DNA of 64,000 nt from Hyphomicrobium_A sp963726795 (GCA_963726795.1 CAVSDD010000004.1:186001-250000), one strand, 5' to 3'; shown: positions 1-10,013, counted from the first letter of the stretch. The notes: generated from the letters alone by a model not told the origin. Made by a program: numbers and translations.

Positions 1-1
1 C

Positions 2-541
2 CTCGTGATTGCCGGAGCCGGTAACGCCGTCAATCTCACCGACGGGCTCGACGGGCTTGCGATCGTTCCCGTCATGATCGCCGCGGCGACATTCGGCCTG
101 ATCGCTTACTTGATCGGCAACGCGAAGTTCGCCCAGTACCTGCAAATTCATTACGTCGCAGGCACCGGCGAGCTGGCGATCATTTGCGGCGCCCTGATCG
201 GCGCCGGGCTCGGCTTCCTTTGGTTCAATGCGCCACCCGCGATGATTTTCATGGGCGATACCGGATCGCTCGCGCTGGGCGGCGCGCTCGGCGCCATCGC
301 GGTCGCAACCAAGCACGAGATCGTGCTCGGCATAGTTGGCGGGTTATTCGTGCTCGAGACGCTATCCGTCATTATTCAGGTCGGCTCCTATCGCATGACC
401 GGTAAGCGTGTCTTCCGAATGGCACCGCTACATCATCACTATGAGCAGCAGGGTTGGCAGGAATTGACCGTGGTTGTGCGCTTCTGGATCATCTCCGTTG
501 TGCTGGCGCTGGTCGGGCTGGCGACGCTGAAGCTGCGCTGA
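2..541 (+). CDS. mraY: Phospho-N-acetylmuramoyl-pentapeptide-transferase, C-terminal part (partial at window edge)
   Basis: C-terminal half of MraY, the integral membrane enzyme that moves phospho-MurNAc-pentapeptide from UDP to undecaprenyl phosphate, giving lipid I. The frame is open at the left edge, so the true start lies outside the window. Visible family motifs are NAVNLTDGLDGLA right at the start, FMGDTGSLALGG in the middle and the cytoplasmic APLHHHYEQQGW near the end. Several hydrophobic membrane segments alternate with these loops. It is the first gene of the division and cell wall cluster and murD follows after about 40 bases. Confidence 0.97.
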   Translation, partial: LVIAGAGNAVNLTDGLDGLAIVPVMIAAATFGLIAYLIGNAKFAQYLQIHYVAGTGELAIICGALIGAGLGFLWFNAPPAMIFMGDTGSLALGGALGAIAVATKHEIVLGIVGGLFVLETLSVIIQVGSYRMTGKRVFRMAPLHHHYEQQGWQELTVVVRFWIISVVLALVGLATLKLR

Positions 542-580
542 GCCGCCGAAAACTCCCGTGTATTCGCGTTAGACTTGCCC

Positions 581-1987
581 ATGATTCGCATCACGACGTT
601 TGCTGGAAAGTCGGTGGCGGTCTTCGGGCTTGGCACTTCCGGCGTCGCGACGGCAAAGGCCTTGATCGCGGGCGGCGCCAGCGTCGTCGCCAGCGACGAC
701 AGCGCCGCGAGCGTGACGGCTGCTGCTGATGCCGGCATCAAGACGGCGGATCTTAAGGACGTGAATTGGGCGACCTTTGCCGCGCTCGTGCTCGCTCCCG
801 GCATCCCACTGACGCACCCGGAGCCGCATTGGGCCGTGCGGCAGGCGAAGCTCGCCGGCGTCGAGGTGATCGGCGACCTGGAGCTATTCGCACGGGAGCG
901 ACGCCAGCAAACATTTGCGGTCCCCTTCATCGCCATCACCGGAACCAACGGAAAATCGACGACAACGGCGCTCACGGCGCACATTCTCCGCAGCGCAGGC
1001 CGCGACGTGCAAGTCGGCGGCAATATCGGGACCCCGATGTTGGCGCTTTCGTCCTTTGCGTCCGGCCGGCACTACGTGGTGGAATGCTCTTCCTATCAGA
1101 TCGATCTGGCGCCGAGCGTCGACCCGACCGTCGGCATTCTACTCAACATCACGCCCGATCATCTTGACCGCCACGGCACGATCGACAACTACGCGGCCGT
1201 GAAGGCGAGACTCGTGCGCCGGTCGCGAAATGCCGTGGTGAGCATCGATGATCGCTATTGCCTCGCCATCGCGGATGCTTTGCCACAGCAGCGCGACGGC
1301 CCATCGTCGGTCATGCGGCTTTCAACGCGTCCCGGTTCCGACAGTGATATCGGCTTGGAAGGCACGCGCGTTGTCTTGCACGAGGCAAACAAGGCAATCG
1401 CTGATCTCGCCGGGATTGGCGCGTTACGTGGCACGCACAATGCCGAGAATGCGTGCGCGGCCGCCGCGGCGTTGCTGCTGCTGCCCGATCCGCTCACACC
1501 GCAACAGATTGCCGAGGGGATGCGCACTTTTCCGGGGCTTGCGCACCGCTTGGAGCAGCTCGGCCGGCGCGGCAGCACGTTGTTCGTCAACGATTCAAAG
1601 GCGACCAACGCTGATTCCGCAGAGAAGGCGCTTTCGTCGTTTTCCGGCGACATTTATTGGATACTCGGCGGCAGGGCCAAAGCTGGCGGCATCGCGAGTT
1701 TGCAGCCTCTCTTTTCCCGCGTCGCCAAAGCCTACCTTATCGGTGAGGCCACCGAAGAGTTTGCAGCGACGTTGGAAGGCCACGTCGCGTTCGAGCGGTG
1801 CGGTACGCTCGACAACGCCGTCACAGCGGCTGCTCGCGACGCGGACATGAGCCGCGCAAAGGAGGCAGTCGTGCTGCTTTCTCCCGCGTGCGCCTCGTTC
1901 GACCGGTACCGCAACTTCGAGGTGCGCGGAGACGCGTTTCGTGCGGCCGTCGCGGCGTTGCCCGGCATCGTGCTCAAGGGGCGATGA
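581..1987 (+). CDS. murD: UDP-N-acetylmuramoyl-L-alanine--D-glutamate ligase
   Basis: Cytoplasmic Mur ligase that adds D-glutamate to UDP-MurNAc-L-Ala using ATP. About 468 residues, normal for MurD. An N-terminal Rossmann-like uridine-binding segment (VAVFGLGTSGVATAKAL) is followed by the ATP-binding loop ITGTNGKSTTTAL near residues 119-131 and the central motif LLNITPDHLDRHGTI. The C-terminal domain has FVNDSKATNADSAEKAL and LLSPACASFD. I chose ATG 581; a TTG two codons upstream (575) is also in frame. The stop overlaps the ftsW start in an ATGA arrangement, which indicates translational coupling. Confidence 0.96.
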   Translation: MIRITTFAGKSVAVFGLGTSGVATAKALIAGGASVVASDDSAASVTAAADAGIKTADLKDVNWATFAALVLAPGIPLTHPEPHWAVRQAKLAGVEVIGDLELFARERRQQTFAVPFIAITGTNGKSTTTALTAHILRSAGRDVQVGGNIGTPMLALSSFASGRHYVVECSSYQIDLAPSVDPTVGILLNITPDHLDRHGTIDNYAAVKARLVRRSRNAVVSIDDRYCLAIADALPQQRDGPSSVMRLSTRPGSDSDIGLEGTRVVLHEANKAIADLAGIGALRGTHNAENACAAAAALLLLPDPLTPQQIAEGMRTFPGLAHRLEQLGRRGSTLFVNDSKATNADSAEKALSSFSGDIYWILGGRAKAGGIASLQPLFSRVAKAYLIGEATEEFAATLEGHVAFERCGTLDNAVTAAARDADMSRAKEAVVLLSPACASFDRYRNFEVRGDAFRAAVAALPGIVLKGR

Positions 1988-3168
1988 TCATGAGAGTGTC
2001 GCGCGCCGATCGCAGCCGCATCGCCGAATGGTGGTTTACCGTCGATCACGTGCTACTCGGAGCGATCCTCGCCATTGTTGGCGCCGGTCTGGTGTTCTCG
2101 CTCGCTGCGAGCCCGGCCGTGGCAATCAGGAAAGGTTTGCCGACCTACTACTTCGTCGAGCGGCATTTCCTGTTCTCGATCGCCGGCGTGCTTATCATGC
2201 TCTTCGTGTCGTTGCTCTCGCCTCGAGCGGTGCGAAAGCTCGCGCTGGTGCTGCTGGGCGTTGCGGTCGCCGGTATGATTGCGGTGCACTTTGTCGGTCC
2301 GCCGATCAATGGCGCGCGGCGCTGGCTGTCGATCGGCGGGCATTCATTCCAACCATCGGAATTCGCCAAGCCGGCTTTCGTCGTTCTTGCGGCCTGGCTA
2401 TTTGCCGAGAGCCAGGCACGCAGAGACATGCCCGCTCTTTCGCTCTCAATCCTCATGGCGGGATTTCTGGCGGTGCTGTTGTTGTCTGAACCGGATGTCG
2501 GTCAAACCCTTCTCATCTCAATTGTGTGGGGATCACTTTTCTTCCTCTCGGGCCAGCCATTGCTGGGGGCGGGCGCCGTCTTTATGTGCGGCGCACTGGG
2601 TTTTGCCTATGCCTACTCGACCTTCGATCATGTGCGCATGCGCGTCGACACGTTCCTATCATCGGCGCCCAACGACAACTCGCAGGTCGATCGCGCGATG
2701 AAGTCGTTCTCGGAGGGGGGCTTCCTTGGACGCGGGCCGGGCGAAGGTACGATCAAGACGGCGCTCCCCGACGCACACACCGATTTCATTTTCGCGGTGA
2801 TTGCCGAGGAATACGGCGTTATCGCCTGCTTGATACTTTTGGGGATGTTCGCTTTCGTAGTCATGCGCGCGCTGGTCAAGGCCGCGCAGGAGCCCGAGCC
2901 CGCGACGCGGCTCGCCATACAAGGACTGGCACTATTGTTCGGGCTGCAGGCGTTGATCAACATGGGCGTGAACGTCGGACTGCTGCCTGCCAAAGGCATT
3001 ACGTTGCCGTTCATCTCTTCGGGCGGATCCTCGATGCTCGCGGTATCGATCACGCTCGGCATGCTGCTCGCATTGACTAGGCACCGACCCGACGTTACGC
3101 GCCTCAGAAAGCCACAAGTGCTCTCCAACATTGCTGGGTTGGAGCCGGTGGGATCGGCGCGAAAGTGA
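1984..3168 (+). CDS. ftsW: Septal peptidoglycan polymerase / SEDS protein FtsW
   Basis: SEDS-family membrane glycosyltransferase that polymerises lipid II at the division septum with its partner FtsI. About 394 residues and roughly ten hydrophobic segments. Family motifs include GPPINGARRWLSIG with QPSEFAKPAF, the extracytoplasmic stretch SEGGFLGRGPGEGTIK followed by PDAHTDFIFAVIAEEYG, and the C-terminal PFISSGGSSMLA. The ATG at 1984 overlaps the murD stop by four bases; a second in-frame ATG lies at 1990. The frame stays open upstream to 1798 but that part is only the shadow of murD. Confidence 0.96.
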   Translation: MIMRVSRADRSRIAEWWFTVDHVLLGAILAIVGAGLVFSLAASPAVAIRKGLPTYYFVERHFLFSIAGVLIMLFVSLLSPRAVRKLALVLLGVAVAGMIAVHFVGPPINGARRWLSIGGHSFQPSEFAKPAFVVLAAWLFAESQARRDMPALSLSILMAGFLAVLLLSEPDVGQTLLISIVWGSLFFLSGQPLLGAGAVFMCGALGFAYAYSTFDHVRMRVDTFLSSAPNDNSQVDRAMKSFSEGGFLGRGPGEGTIKTALPDAHTDFIFAVIAEEYGVIACLILLGMFAFVVMRALVKAAQEPEPATRLAIQGLALLFGLQALINMGVNVGLLPAKGITLPFISSGGSSMLAVSITLGMLLALTRHRPDVTRLRKPQVLSNIAGLEPVGSARK

Positions 3169-4274
3169 TGACAGACAAAGGGTCCATTCTTCTGGCGGCC
3201 GGCGGCACGGGGGGACACTTGTTTCCTGCGCAGGCTCTTGCCGAGGAGCTGCGTCGCCGCAACATCGACGTCGATCTCGTGACTGATATGCGCGGCGATC
3301 GCTACGGCACCGGATTTCCCGCGCGTGCAATATATCGCGTCCCCTCCGCCACCGTTTCCGGTCGTTCACCCGTGGCCATGGCGCGCACTGGCTTAATGCT
3401 CGCGCGAGGTCTCGCGGCAGCTTTCAAGCTGCTGGCGAAAGTCAAACCTGCCGTCGTCGTCGGCTTTGGGGGCTATCCCACTTTTCCTCCGCTTCGGACC
3501 GCGATCCTGCGCTCGATCCCGACGGCGCTCCACGAGCAGAATGCTGTTCTCGGCCGTGCCAACCGCATGCTTGCACGTGGCGTCAGCCGCATCGCGACCT
3601 CCTTTGAGGAAACAAAGCTCCTTGACGCTGACCTGAGAGAGAAGACGCGCCTGACGGGAAACCCGGTTCGCTCGGTGGTGATCGAGGCCGCTCGCCAGCC
3701 CTTTGCTCTCCCCCAAGGTGACGCTCCGTTCGAACTCGTCGTATTCGGGGGAAGCCAGGGCGCGCGCTATTTCTCCGAAAGCGTCCCACCTGCGCTCGCA
3801 CTATTGCCTGAGCGCCTGCGCCGAAGTTTGCGGGTTGTTCAGCAGGCGCGAGGTGAAGATATAGAGGGTGTCGTCGCTGCCTATCGGGCGAGCGGGATTG
3901 AAGCGGAGGTGGCCGCGTTCTTTCGCGATCTGCCGCAGCGCCTAGCGCGTGCCCATCTCGTCATTGCGCGGTCTGGCGCCTCGACAGTGGCCGAACTCAC
4001 GGTTATTGGCAGGCCGTCCATCCTGGTTCCGCTGCCCCATGCTCTGGACAATGATCAGCTGCGAAACGCTGCCACGCTTGCCGAATCGGGCGCGGCTTGG
4101 TGTATCGAGCAGAAGGACCTTTCGCCTCAGCGGCTAGCGGATGACCTGGGTGCGCTTCTCGCCAATCCTGCTAGGCTTGCAGAGGCCGCCACTGCGGCGC
4201 GGAGGCTCGGTCGGCCAGATGCCGTGGGCCGGCTCGCCGACCTCGTCGAGGAGCTGATTGATCGCAAGTTATGA
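3168..4274 (+). CDS. murG: UDP-N-acetylglucosamine--MurNAc-pentapeptide-lipid GlcNAc transferase
   Basis: Peripheral membrane GT-B glycosyltransferase that converts lipid I to lipid II on the cytoplasmic face. About 368 residues. The N-terminal glycine-rich loop LLAAGGTGGHLFPAQALA, the internal HEQNAVLGRANR segment, VVFGGSQGAR, and the donor-site motif RSGASTVAELTVIGRPSILVP followed by HALDNDQLRNA are all present. The start is either ATG 3168, sharing one base with the ftsW stop, or GTG one codon earlier at 3165. It sits between ftsW and murC as in other alphaproteobacteria. Confidence 0.96.
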   Translation: MTDKGSILLAAGGTGGHLFPAQALAEELRRRNIDVDLVTDMRGDRYGTGFPARAIYRVPSATVSGRSPVAMARTGLMLARGLAAAFKLLAKVKPAVVVGFGGYPTFPPLRTAILRSIPTALHEQNAVLGRANRMLARGVSRIATSFEETKLLDADLREKTRLTGNPVRSVVIEAARQPFALPQGDAPFELVVFGGSQGARYFSESVPPALALLPERLRRSLRVVQQARGEDIEGVVAAYRASGIEAEVAAFFRDLPQRLARAHLVIARSGASTVAELTVIGRPSILVPLPHALDNDQLRNAATLAESGAAWCIEQKDLSPQRLADDLGALLANPARLAEAATAARRLGRPDAVGRLADLVEELIDRKL

Positions 4275-4352
4275 GCCGCAATCGCCAGGTGCCATACGTG
4301 TGCCACGAACCTGAGGGCATTGGAGTGCGACTGGGGGACGAGGGATAAAATC

Positions 4353-5792
4353 ATGCAATTGCCCCGCGAGATCGGGACCTTCCACATCATCGGGATCGGC
4401 GGCATTGGCATGAGCGCCATCGCCGAGATTCTGCTGGCGAAAGGCTATGCCGTCCAGGGAAGTGACCAGAAGGACGGTGCCAACGTTCGCCGCCTGCGGG
4501 CCAAGGGCGTGCGGGTTTTCGTCGGCCACGATGCCGTGAACCTGGTTGGCGCGCGCTCGGTCGTGATTTCGAGCGCGGTTAAGCCCGGCAATCCTGAACT
4601 CGAGGCTGCACGGGCGAAAGGCCTCCCCGTCATCCGTCGGGCCGAGATCCTCGCCGAGCTGATGCGCCTTTACTCGACCGTCTCGGTAACCGGCACGCAC
4701 GGCAAGACAACGACCACCTCGCTCATAGCCCACATTTTCACGGCGGGCGGGTTCGACCCGACGGTCATCTCTGGCGGCATCATCAAGGACTGGGGCTCGA
4801 ACGCGCGGCTCGGCAAAGGCGAGTGGATGATCGTGGAGGCCGACGAGTCGGATGGCACGTTCGTCAGGCTGCCGACCCAGATCGGCATCGTCACCAACAT
4901 CGATCCGGAGCACCTCGACTACTTCAAGTCGGTTGAGAACATGCACCGCGCATTCGAGACCTTCTACCTCAACATTCCATTCTATGGTCTCACCGTGACG
5001 TGCATCGACCATCCGGTGGTTCGCGAGATGGTCGAGCGGCTTGAGCTCCGCCGCGACGGACGTCGGCTCCTCACCTATGGAACATCGTCTGACGCGGACT
5101 TAATCCTGCGGGACCTGCGCCACGAGCGCGGCGGGATTGTCATCGATGCCGACCTTGGCCCCCGCGTCTCCGGCGGCGAGCGGCTGCTGCGCGGCTGGTC
5201 GATTCCCATCCTTGGCCAGCACAACGCGCTCAATGCGCTTGCGGCGATCGCCTCCGCCAGCGAGGCAGGCCTCTCCGACGAGGCAATCCGAAAGACCCTC
5301 GCGACGTTCAAAGGCGTCAAGCGGCGGTTCGAATTCGCTGGAGCGTGGAACGATGCCGCCATCTATGACGACTATGCGCATCATCCGACAGAGATCGCCG
5401 CGGTGCTGGCGGCAGCGCGCCCTGGAGCACGCGGTAAGCTCATTGCGGTCTTCGAGCCGCATCGCTATTCACGCGTCAAGGATCTGTTCGGTGAGTTCAG
5501 CGCCTGCTTCCGCGATGCCGACAGCGTCATCGTCGCACCGCTCTATTCGGCCGGCGAGCAGCCGATCGAAGGAATAGATAACCAGCATATAGCTGAAGGC
5601 ATTCGCGCGGCGGGCCAGTCGGCGGTTCAGTCGATCGAGAGCCCGCAAGACCTGGTGCCAATCCTTCGTAGCAGCTTGCGGCCGGGCGACACTGTTGTTT
5701 GCCTCGGCGCGGGCACCTCAACGGAATGGGCGCACGCTCTGGCGGGCTGGTTGGAGGCCGCAGAGCCGCGGCGCGCAGGGGCTGCGGAATAG
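4353..5792 (+). CDS. murC: UDP-N-acetylmuramate--L-alanine ligase
   Basis: First Mur ligase, joining L-alanine to UDP-MurNAc in the cytoplasm. From ATG 4353 the product is about 479 residues, a normal length, beginning MQLPREIGTFHIIGIGGIGM. The Rossmann loop GIGGIGMS lies at residues 14-21, the ATP loop SVTGTHGKTTTT near 111-122 and IVTNIDPEHLDYF follows. YDDYAHHPTEI marks the C-terminal domain. An upstream in-frame start at 4320 would add eleven unconserved residues. A GAGGGA Shine-Dalgarno-like stretch sits about eight bases before 4353, which supports this choice. Confidence 0.95.
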   Translation: MQLPREIGTFHIIGIGGIGMSAIAEILLAKGYAVQGSDQKDGANVRRLRAKGVRVFVGHDAVNLVGARSVVISSAVKPGNPELEAARAKGLPVIRRAEILAELMRLYSTVSVTGTHGKTTTTSLIAHIFTAGGFDPTVISGGIIKDWGSNARLGKGEWMIVEADESDGTFVRLPTQIGIVTNIDPEHLDYFKSVENMHRAFETFYLNIPFYGLTVTCIDHPVVREMVERLELRRDGRRLLTYGTSSDADLILRDLRHERGGIVIDADLGPRVSGGERLLRGWSIPILGQHNALNALAAIASASEAGLSDEAIRKTLATFKGVKRRFEFAGAWNDAAIYDDYAHHPTEIAAVLAAARPGARGKLIAVFEPHRYSRVKDLFGEFSACFRDADSVIVAPLYSAGEQPIEGIDNQHIAEGIRAAGQSAVQSIESPQDLVPILRSSLRPGDTVVCLGAGTSTEWAHALAGWLEAAEPRRAGAAE

Positions 5793-5842
5793 CCGTCGCG
5801 GATAGCCTGCTGCGCACCCCTACGTCCTGAGAAACGCGGGGA

Positions 5843-6857
5843 ATGCGTTATAAAGGGCACCCGACAGAGATTCGTGCCTGGAGCTACCGTTTGACGTTTC
5901 CTGACCTGACCGCCGACCTCAAGGCGAAGCTGCCAGCGCTGAAGGGGCGGATGTCGCCCAACGTCCCGCTTGCCGACATCACGTGGTTTCGCGTCGGCGG
6001 CCCGGCGCAAGTGCTGTTCGCTCCTGCGGACGAGGCCGACCTCGCATATTTCCTGCAGCACATCTCTGCCGATTTACCAGTTACGGTTGTTGGCCTCGGG
6101 TCCAACCTCTTGGTTCGCGATGGCGGCCTTCCCGGCGTCGTCATCCGTTTGGGGCGCGGCTTTGCGGCGGTGGCCGTCGAGGATGGCCATCGCGTCCGCG
6201 CCGGCACGGCGGTTCCCGACGTGAAAGTTGCGCGCGCTGCTGCCGAAGGCGGCATCGCCGGCCTTGCATTTTATCGCGGCATACCGGGATCGGTTGGCGG
6301 CGCGCTGCGCATGAATGCGGGCGCACATGGGCGAGAGACCAAGGATGTGCTTATCGGCGCGCGTGCGGTCGATCGCGCCGGCACAGTCCACAGCCTCTCG
6401 CTCGCCGACATGGGGTTCACCTACCGCCACAGCGCGGTGCCAACGGACTGGATTTTCACCGAGGCGACATTCCAAGGCGCGCCCGGCGATCCGGCCGCGA
6501 TCTTGCGCGAGATGGAGGAAGTCGCGGACTATCGCGAGAAGAACCAGCCGATCCGCGAACGCACCGGTGGCTCGACGTTCAAAAATCCGTCGGGCCACAG
6601 CGCGTGGAAGCTCATTGACGACGCCGGCTGCCGGGGCTTGCGCGTGGGAGGGTCTGAAGGTCTCGGAGATGCATTGCAACTTTCTGATCAACGATGCGAA
6701 TGCGACTGCCGAGGATGTGGAACGTCTCGGTGAGACCGTACGCGCGCGCGTGAAAGCCACATCCGGCGTCACGCTCGACTGGGAGATCATCCGGCTCGGG
6801 TCGGCGTTGGCTGGTCATCAAACTGGTGAAGCATTGGCGGAGGCGGCGGTCACATGA
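5843..6857 (+). CDS. murB: UDP-N-acetylenolpyruvoylglucosamine reductase, interrupted by a frameshift
   Basis: FAD/NADPH-dependent reductase that makes UDP-MurNAc. The first frame carries WFRVGGPAQVLF, GLGSNLLVRDGG, YRGIPGSVGGALRMNAG and GGSTFKNPSGHSAWKLID, all classic MurB motifs. Close to base 6653-6656 the frame breaks, and the conserved C-terminus (KVSEMHCNFLIN to WEIIRLG) continues in the next frame to a stop at 6857. Removing one base restores a protein of about 337 residues. Start is ATG 5843, or possibly TTG 5891 with a GGAG seven bases upstream, which fits the family start better. An isolated single-base shift in an essential gene suggests a sequence error. Confidence 0.9.
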
Positions 6858-7799
6858 TTGGTCAAGCACCTCCGCGGACTCGCGAGCACGTCGCCGTGCT
6901 GATGGGCGGTTGGTCCGCTGAGCGCGAGATCAGCCTAAAATCCGGGACGGCGGTTGCCGCGGCGCTGCAGGGCGAAGGCTATCGCGTCACCACGATCGAC
7001 GTTGGCCGCGACATAGCCGTCAAGCTGAGCGAGCTAAAGCCCGATGTCTGCTTCAATGCGCTGCACGGCCGGTTTGGGGAGGACGGATGCATTCAAGGTA
7101 TCCTCGAGAACTCTTGGTCTGCCCTACACGCATTCGGGGGTGCTCGCTTCCGCGCTCGCCATGCACAAAGAGCGCGCTAAGGACGTCATGCGGCCGGCGG
7201 GCGTGCCGGTTGCAGATGCCGAAGTCGTCACCCGACTGGAGGCGGCACGGCGGCACGTGCTCGAGCCACCCTACGTCGTCAAGCCGGTCGCGGAAGGCTC
7301 GAGCGTCGGCGTCGTCATCGTTATGGAAGGCGCCAATCGGCCGCCGGAGGCAATCGGAGCCGGTCAGCCGGACGATATCGTCATGGTCGAGCGCTTCATT
7401 CCTGGCCGGGAGCTTACGTGCGCCGTGATCGGAGACTTCGTGACAGAGGTCATCGAGATCGTCCCACTCAAGGGCCTCGCGTTCTACGATTACGAGGCCA
7501 AGTACGCGCCGGGAGGCTCAAAGCACGTGCTCCCGGCTGAAATTTTACCAGATGTTTACCAATTGGTCCGGAAATACACCCTGGCTGCCTGCCGGGCGCT
7601 CGGTTGTCGTGGCGCGGCACGGGCGGACTTTCGTTACGACGACACGGCCAATGGGGCGGGCGAGCTGATCTGCCTTGAGGTCAACACGCAGCCGGGGATG
7701 ACCGAGACTTCATTGGTTCCCGAGCTGGCTCAATATGCGGGCTGGTCGTTTGGTGAGCTCGTGCGCTGGTTGGTCGAGGACGCGGGTTGCAACAGGTAG
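6854..7799 (+). CDS. ddl: D-alanine--D-alanine ligase, interrupted by a frameshift
   Basis: ATP-grasp ligase that forms the D-Ala-D-Ala dipeptide for the peptidoglycan stem. It starts at ATG 6854 overlapping the murB stop (ATGA). The N-terminal frame has VAVLMGGWSAEREISLKSG and CFNALHGRFGEDGCIQGILE. One extra base near 7112 moves the rest into another frame, beginning LGLPYTHSGVLASALAMHK and including PYVVKPVAEGSSVGV, EVNTQPGMTETSLVPE and the end of the gene. The corrected product has about 314 residues, normal for Ddl. It may be a sequence error, as in the adjacent murB. Confidence 0.9.
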
Positions 7800-8725
7800 G
7801 GGGCGGGGAGGAGATCGCGCAGCGGGTGCTGAATGCACATCCGCTCCACCCAGCTGCGGACCTTGCTCAGAGTGCCCTACGTATTCCCCCCGCGACCCGG
7901 TCGGCAACCCTCATTCCCCCACGTGCCCGGCCGCGGTCGCGCACGCCGGCATATGGCCGCAAGCTCGGATATGCCCTCTTTGCTACTCTTTCGGGCGCAT
8001 TGGCGTTTTCGCTTTTGACCGACGGCGGGCGTCAGACGCGCAACGTTGCGTCCATGCTGCCGAGCAAAGACCAGGTCTTCTCTTGGCTGGGACTGCGCAT
8101 CGATCAAGTCGCGCTCAAAGGGCAACGCTTCACTTCCGACGGTGATGTCTTCGATGCAATCGATCTTCCCAACGTCGGCTCCCTTTTGAGCCTCGACAGT
8201 TCAGGCATGCGCAACCGCATCGAGGAGCTTCCTTGGGTCGGGAGCGCAGTCGTCAGCCGTGTTTTCCCCGGCACGATCGACGTGCACATCACCGAGCGCA
8301 GGCCGGCCGCGCTTTGGCGCAAGGGCGGACAAGACTACTTGATCGATGATTCTGGCCGAACGCTTTCAGTGGTTGCTCCGGGAGGGCCGCGGCCGCGGCT
8401 GCCGCGGGTCTCCGGTGATGGCGCTCCGGCACAGGCGAAGGCGCTGATCGATCTCGTGCTGCGCTTTCCGGCGATCGCAAATCGTTTCGAACTGGCCGAG
8501 CGCGTCGGCGGTCGCCGTTGGACGCTGCATCTCAAAGACCGTGTCACGGTGCATCTGGCGGCAGGACGTGAAGCGGCGTCGTTCGCAGCGCTCTCCGCTG
8601 ATGGAGATCTCGGAAAGCTTTTGACCGGTCACGACTTGATAATCGATTTGCGAACGCGCGGTCGCATCACTGTGCGGCCCGCGCCACAGGGTACGAACGC
8701 GGCTCCTGCCGCGGGACAAAGCTAG
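7787..8725 (+). CDS. ftsQ: Cell division protein FtsQ
   Basis: Bitopic divisome protein linking early and late division proteins. About 312 residues from TTG 7787, which overlaps the end of ddl by 13 bases; the exact start is uncertain because the first 55 residues are poorly conserved. A basic, proline-rich cytoplasmic tail precedes one membrane segment at about residues 60-77. A periplasmic POTRA-like region follows (IDQVALKGQRFTSDGDVFDA, then RIEELPWVGSAVVSRVFPGT and VHITERRPAALWR). ftsA follows 13 bases downstream. Confidence 0.92.
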   Translation: MQQVGGGEEIAQRVLNAHPLHPAADLAQSALRIPPATRSATLIPPRARPRSRTPAYGRKLGYALFATLSGALAFSLLTDGGRQTRNVASMLPSKDQVFSWLGLRIDQVALKGQRFTSDGDVFDAIDLPNVGSLLSLDSSGMRNRIEELPWVGSAVVSRVFPGTIDVHITERRPAALWRKGGQDYLIDDSGRTLSVVAPGGPRPRLPRVSGDGAPAQAKALIDLVLRFPAIANRFELAERVGGRRWTLHLKDRVTVHLAAGREAASFAALSADGDLGKLLTGHDLIIDLRTRGRITVRPAPQGTNAAPAAGQS

Positions 8726-8738
8726 GCGAGGAGGGACC

Positions 8739-10013
8739 ATGATCGTTCGCGATAGATCCGATAAGGGTGCCAGCGAAATCGTTGGGTTGTTGGACATTGG
8801 AACGAGCAAGGTCGCGTGCCTCATCGCCGCGATTGATGTCGGTCAGGGATCCGGCGCTGCAAGTCGCGCGAGGCTTCTTGGCGTGGGCCACGTGTGTTCG
8901 CGTGGCATCAAAGGCGGCGTCATCGTCGATCTCTCTGAAGCGGAGGCCGCCGTCCGCGCTGCGATTGCTCAAGCAGAACGGGCAGCTCGCGTGACACTCG
9001 AGGATGTGTTCGTGTCGGTGTCGTGTGGGCGGCTTCAATCCTCCAACTTCGCAGCCTCCGTCGACGTGGCGGGTGGCGTCGTCCAGGCAACAGATGTCGA
9101 ACGACTGATGTCTGGAGGGCGCTCGTGGGCGGAGCGCGATGGGCGCATGTTGATACATCTCAACCGCATCGGCTTCCGGCTCGACGGCGTGGCGGGGGGC
9201 AACGATCCGCGCGGTATGGCAGCGGCGCGCCTTTCGGCCGATCTACACACTGTTGGGGCCGATGAGGCTCCTATACGCAACCTGCTTCACGTCGTGGAGC
9301 GTTGCTACCTGTCCGTGCGAGCGCTCATCGCGGCGCCCTATGCGAGTGCGATCGCTGTAACGAGCGAGGAGGAGCGCCGGCTCGGCGTAACTTGCATTGA
9401 CATCGGTGGTGGCACCGCGACGGTTGCGGTCTTTGCGGAAGGGCATTTTATCCACGCGGCAGCTGTGCCAGTCGGCGGTCACCACATCACGTTCGACATT
9501 GCGCACGCGTTGCAGACGCCACTTGCAGAAGCTGAGCGAATCAAGACGCTATATGGCACAATGGTCGTTGCTCGTTCCGATGAGCACGACGTCTTTTCGT
9601 ATGCGTTCGCCAGAGAGGACGAAGGGACTAGCGGCCGCTCGACGAAGGCGCACCTAGCCGCAATCATACGGCCGCGGGTAGCCAACATCCTGGAACTGGT
9701 GCGGGAGCGGTTGGACCTGGCGGGCCTTGGTGCATTTGCAAGTGAGCGTATGGTGCTGACGGGAGGCACGAGCGGCCTCGTCGGCATTGGAGAGTTCGCG
9801 GCAAATATGCTTGGGCGGCCAGTGCGAGTTGCCAAGCCCCACCAAGTCGAGTTGCCGCCTAACTGTTCTAGTGCCGCGTTCGCGACGGTGGCAGGGCTTT
9901 TGGCAGTTGCGTCGGCGGGTGGGCAGGAAGCGCTTGCGTGGAGCCATGCGGGTGCGGACGGCACAGGGTACCTTGAACGCGTAGGGCAATGGCTCAAGGC
10001 TGGATTCGCATGA
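8739..10013 (+). CDS. ftsA: Cell division protein FtsA
   Basis: Actin-like ATPase that tethers FtsZ to the membrane. 424 residues. The phosphate-1 motif VGLLDIGTSKVACLI lies near the N-terminus, phosphate-2 is CIDIGGGTATVAVF, and the adenosine motif is MVLTGGTSGLVG. The last residues (YLERVGQWLKAGFA) form the amphipathic membrane-targeting helix expected of FtsA. The strong GAGGAGGG ribosome binding site just upstream supports ATG 8739. The gene lies between ftsQ and ftsZ. Confidence 0.96.
   Translation: MIVRDRSDKGASEIVGLLDIGTSKVACLIAAIDVGQGSGAASRARLLGVGHVCSRGIKGGVIVDLSEAEAAVRAAIAQAERAARVTLEDVFVSVSCGRLQSSNFAASVDVAGGVVQATDVERLMSGGRSWAERDGRMLIHLNRIGFRLDGVAGGNDPRGMAAARLSADLHTVGADEAPIRNLLHVVERCYLSVRALIAAPYASAIAVTSEEERRLGVTCIDIGGGTATVAVFAEGHFIHAAAVPVGGHHITFDIAHALQTPLAEAERIKTLYGTMVVARSDEHDVFSYAFAREDEGTSGRSTKAHLAAIIRPRVANILELVRERLDLAGLGAFASERMVLTGGTSGLVGIGEFAANMLGRPVRVAKPHQVELPPNCSSAAFATVAGLLAVASAGGQEALAWSHAGADGTGYLERVGQWLKAGFA

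Noticed and set aside
6641..7120. Programmed ribosomal frameshifting as an explanation for murB and ddl
   Set aside because: No slippery heptamer with a following pseudoknot was seen at either site, and the same kind of break occurs in unrelated genes, so errors are more likely.
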